Part shown: one piece after another, positions 61,362-64,000 of the stretch | Numbering within the stretch: the stretch's first letter is position 1 | Layout of the letters: every line of letters begins with the position of its first letter | Origin: Spirochaetota bacterium | Lineage (GTDB): Bacteria > Spirochaetota > UBA12135 > COTS27 > JAFLEE01 | Direction: 5' to 3' | DNA: 64,000 nt | NCBI GenBank assembly: GCA_017302015.1 | Contig: JAFLEE010000007.1 | Coordinates: forward strand, 39,907 to 103,906 | Notes under the pieces: generated by a model | The model's database searches: none | Told to the model about the DNA's origin: nothing | The model's input: only the letters and a program-made list of their open reading frames with translations | Made by a program: the position numbers and the translations under genes

Positions 61362-62060
61362 ATGACCGAACCCCTCCAATACCTCGGCATCGGCGCCCAT
61401 CCCGACGACATCGAGATCGGCTGCGGGGCCTTCCTCCTCAAGATGAAGCGCCGGGGCCACCGCACGGGCATGGTCATCCTCACCGGCGGCGATATGGGCT
61501 CGGGCACGCCCGAGGGCCGAAGGGAGGAAACCGGCAAGGCCGCCCGCGACCTCGAGGTCGACGCCCTCGAGATCCTCGACCTGGGCGACACCCGCCTCGT
61601 CGACGACCACGATTCCCGCGTCGTCGTCGCCGCGCTCATCCGCAAGTACCGGCCCCAGATCGTGCTCGCCCCCTATTACGGAATCGAACCGGGCCGGGGG
61701 CGCGGCCACGCCGACCACATCGCCTGCGGGCATCTGGCCACCCACGCCGCCAATTTCGCCCACCTCGAGAAGTACCCCGCCCAGGGTTCGCCCCATGCAG
61801 TAAAGAAAATCTTTTATTACTTCTTGCAGCCCTACCTGAAACCAAGCTTCATCGTCCCGGTGGATGAAGAATTCCCGATCGCCATGCGAGCCTTGGCGCA
61901 CCATGGGTCCCAATTCGACCGCCCGGGCCGTCCTTCCACCATCCAAGCGCGCCTGGAAGCCAGCGCCGCGGCCCTCGGGGCCCAGGTGGAGGCCCGCTAC
62001 GGCCAGGCGTTCTATGTCCCGGATGTCCCCCGCGTGGAAGACCCCTTGGGGATGTTCTAA
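61362..62060 (+). CDS. bshB1: Bacillithiol biosynthesis deacetylase BshB1
   Basis: 232 residues of the PIG-L/LmbE family. The zinc motif AHPDDIEIGCG is at residues 13-23, and the third ligand is in GRGRGHADHIACG. LTGGDMGSGTPEGRREE is typical of BshB1. The enzyme deacetylates GlcNAc-malate to GlcN-malate in bacillithiol synthesis. BshA and BshC are not in this window, so the pathway is inferred, not shown. It directly follows the MFS gene. Confidence 0.88.
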   Translation: MTEPLQYLGIGAHPDDIEIGCGAFLLKMKRRGHRTGMVILTGGDMGSGTPEGRREETGKAARDLEVDALEILDLGDTRLVDDHDSRVVVAALIRKYRPQIVLAPYYGIEPGRGRGHADHIACGHLATHAANFAHLEKYPAQGSPHAVKKIFYYFLQPYLKPSFIVPVDEEFPIAMRALAHHGSQFDRPGRPSTIQARLEASAAALGAQVEARYGQAFYVPDVPRVEDPLGMF

Positions 62061-62172
62061 AGGGGGATCGCCGTTCGGCGGGAGGGCGCTTTCGAAACGC
62101 GGCGCTCCTGACGGAGACCGCGTGCGCGGGGCCGATCCTGCCGGCGTGGCGGCGCCATAGTACGCTTCGGGC

Positions 62173-63476
62173 ATGGTCCATCAGATCCTCGCCGTGCCGC
62201 TCCTGCTCAAGATCGTCCTTTCCCTCTTCGTGATCCTCGGCGCCAATCGCCTCACCGGACGTCTTTGGGCCGCGGTGCTCGCGGGGATCGCGGTCTTCGC
62301 CCTCTGGACGCCCCGCAGCCCCTCGGAATTGCTCACCGCGTTCCGCATGCGCGTCTCGAGCGCCGATGATTTCTTCTTCATCGCGATCCTTTTCCTCGTG
62401 GTGTGGATGAGCGCCCAGATGTCGGCGGCGGGGACCATGAAGCGCATCGTCACCGCCGCGGAGGCCCTGCTCCCCCGGAGGTCCGCCCTCGCCGCCGTGC
62501 CCATGCTCATCGGCTTCCTGCCCATGCCCGGCGGCGCGCTCTTCAGCGCCCCCCTGGTGGAGGCCCTCGACCGGGAGAACGCCCTCGACGCCAACCTGAA
62601 GGCGCGCATCAATTATTGGTTCCGCCATATCTGGGAGTACTGGTGGCCCCTCTATCCGGGTGCCCTCCTCGCCGCGGAAATCTTCCGCCTGCCGCCGTGG
62701 CTGTTCATGGCGATCCAGATCCCCCTGAGCCTCCTGGCCATCGGTTCCGGCTGGTTCTTCCTGCTGCGCCGCGTCCCCCCCGCCGCGGCCCTCGGCCGCC
62801 GGGACGAGCTTCGCCGCGCCGCGCGCGATGCGGCGCTCCAGGGCATCGCCCCCATCGCGGTGCTCACCCTCGTCTACGCCCTCGTTTCCTTCCTCCTCCC
62901 GTCTTTCGCCCAGATCAGCAAGTATCTCCCCATGGTCTGCGGCGTCGTCGCCGCCATGGCGTACCTCCAGGCGCGCCAAGCCCTTCCCGCCGCCGCGTGG
63001 AAGAAGATCCTCTTCTCCCGGGCGCCGCGGGCATCGCCTTCGCCGTCTGGCTCGTGCGCGTCTACGGCGCCTTGGCCGAACTCCCCTTCGCCGACGGGAC
63101 CCTCCCCATGCGCGTCATGCAGGGGGAACTCGCCGCCTGGGGCCTCCCCGTCCTCGCCCTCGTCATGGTGCTTCCCTTCATCGCCGGGGTAACCAGCGGC
63201 ATCGCCGTGGGCTTCGTGGGGGCCAGTTTCCCCTTCATCGCCGCGCTCCTGCCCAGTGGCGTTCCCCTCCACGAGCGCCTCGCCCTCGAGGTCCTCGCCT
63301 ACGGTTTCGGCTACATGGGCCTCATCCTCTCCCCCATCCACGCCTGCCTCATCGTCTCCTGCTCCCATTTCAAGACCCGAGTCGGCGACGCCCTCCTCCG
63401 CCTCCTCCCCGCCACCGCCCTGGTGATGCTCGGTACCCTGGCCTGGTACGCGCTCCTCCAATACGCCTTACGCTGA
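62173..63476 (+). pseudogene. DUF401-type permease interrupted by a single-base frameshift
   Basis: The first frame (from ATG 62173) gives a membrane protein up to about residue 282 (ALPAAAWKKILFS), and the family sequence then continues in another frame (AAGIAFAVWLVRVYG) to the stop at 63476. Restoring one G in the GGG at 63020-63022 would give an uninterrupted protein of about 434 residues, the usual length for DUF401 family proteins. Motifs include FLPMPGGALFSAPLVEAL, WFRHIWEYWWPLYPG and the C-terminal GYMGLILSPIHACLIVS. It may be a real disruption or a homopolymer sequencing error. The substrate is unknown. Confidence 0.75.
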
Positions 63477-63666
63477 AGTCCTCCCATTCACGAAGCTTAC
63501 CGGCCTAAACGACCTCAAGGATTGCGCCCCGATCGCGAGACGTTAAATAATAAGCCCAAATCCGTTCACCACAGCAAGTACGTCGATATCCCAAACATCG
63601 TGCGCGCCTGATGCGGGCCCTCTCCTTTCCCAACCCCCAATTCAAAATGCGTGCAAGCATTTTGAT

Positions 63667-63829
63667 CCGCCTCTTCGACGGAAGCCCCTTTCAAGCAGGA
63701 GGGTGGGCGTCCCCGCAGGCGCGCATCGGCGCCCACAAAAAAACCAGCAACAAACCACCCCAAGCCGGGCGCCGCGGCGCGCCGGAGGGGATGCCCACCC
63801 TCCGCCGAATAGGCCCCCGAAGAGGCGGG
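63667..63829. repeat. Long imperfect palindromic element
   Basis: The inner arms 63698-63734 and 63767-63803 (37 bases each) pair over blocks GGAGGGTGGGC, TCCCC, GGCGCGC and GGCGCCC with a few mismatches, leaving a 32-base A/C-rich loop. The outer blocks CCGCCTCTTCG (63667-63677) and CGAAGAGGCGG (63819-63829) also pair, giving a ~163-bp element. It occupies most of the 357-bp gap between the permease and the outer-membrane protein gene. No gene is evident inside. Confidence 0.75.
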
Positions 63830-63835
63830 GTTTTT
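63815..63835 (+). terminator. Intrinsic terminator at the edge of the palindromic element
   Basis: CCCCG-AAGAGG-CGGGG followed by five T residues, reading on the plus strand. It overlaps the stop codon of the minus-strand outer-membrane gene and would stop transcripts coming from the permease side. Confidence 0.6.
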
Positions 63836-64000
63836 AGAAGACGATCCCCATGCCGAACTGCAAGGTCGGCCCAAACGACGGCCTAAATTGCGCCCCGAAA
63901 TCGATGCGGTAATTCATGAGGCCCAATTCGATCACCGCCGACAGGTTCCCCGCCAGCACCATCTGCTCGTTCTCCGAAAGCGCGCCCATGCGCACCTCGA
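63834..64000 (-). CDS. C-terminal fragment of an outer-membrane beta-barrel protein
   Basis: Only the last 55 residues lie in the window; the gene continues past the right edge. The visible peptide alternates polar and hydrophobic residues (SAVIELGLMNYRIDFGAQF ... LQFGMGIVF) and ends in Phe, as expected of the C-terminal strand recognised by the BAM complex. The stop is at 63834-63836. It could be a porin-like or OmpA-like barrel; the family cannot be told from this part. Confidence 0.65.
   Translation of the reverse strand, partial: EVRMGALSENEQMVLAGNLSAVIELGLMNYRIDFGAQFRPSFGPTLQFGMGIVF

Noticed and set aside
59859..62174. 771-residue minus-strand open frame across the MFS and bshB1 genes
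   Set aside because: Extremely Glu/Gly-rich shadow of two well-supported plus-strand genes.

Overview
The window is a high-GC, almost fully coding bacterial chromosome segment (about two-thirds G+C by eye) with no rRNA, tRNA, transposase, integrase, phage gene or CRISPR array that I could recognise. The mix of an outer-membrane receptor-like barrel, a bacillithiol deacetylase (BshB1), heparinase II/III-type lyases, C30-carotenoid genes and a one-piece protoporphyrin-dependent heme operon points to a Gram-negative heterotroph that degrades polysaccharides. Acidobacteriota (Holophagae-like) is my best guess. Planctomycetota or Verrucomicrobiota/Lentisphaerota-like lineages are not excluded, and this assignment is inference.

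Layout. 1-10.9 kb: end of a DUF2079 membrane protein, a pirin, a small orphan, a YhhN-type membrane protein, an exported GH10 xylanase, an arabinose/fucose isomerase-like enzyme, a URO-D/PhyH pair divergent from an AraC regulator, and a rubrerythrin-like protein. 10.9-20 kb: a 60-bp tandem repeat array, then two very large exported heparinase II/III-type proteins, each behind a TTGACA-N17 promoter, flanking nudC and a secreted HExxH protein. 20-29 kb: an adenylate cyclase with a histone-like tail, a tocopherol-cyclase-family protein, a crtP-crtQ-crtO-like carotenoid operon, a zinc-ribbon SDR, two small proteins and a TauE-type permease. 29-42.4 kb: a sugar catabolism region (GH5-like, AraC, GH78, two TIM-barrel isomerases, SDR, GH88, Gfo/Idh/MocA, SpoIIAA-like, GH20) whose glycosidases lack signal peptides and therefore probably act on imported oligosaccharides.

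42.4-56.8 kb: a GC-poor intergenic patch, a GAF-PAS-PAS-HD-GYP c-di-GMP phosphodiesterase, then a tightly packed heme operon: hemH, hemA, a sensor kinase, a response regulator, hemE, hemN, hemG, a hemC-hemD fusion, hemB, hemL and an unknown HExxH protein. Most junctions overlap by a few bases. The HemC half lacks the cysteine that normally holds the dipyrromethane cofactor, HemA lacks its usual C-terminal dimerisation domain, and the kinase/regulator pair sits inside the operon. I regard this operon as the most unusual locus in the window.

56.8-64 kb: a DUF3108 protein from a probably leaderless transcript, an outer-membrane receptor-like barrel, a UMF1-type transporter, bshB1, a DUF401-type permease broken by one missing base, a ~160-bp imperfect palindrome, and the C-terminal end of an outer-membrane protein on the minus strand.
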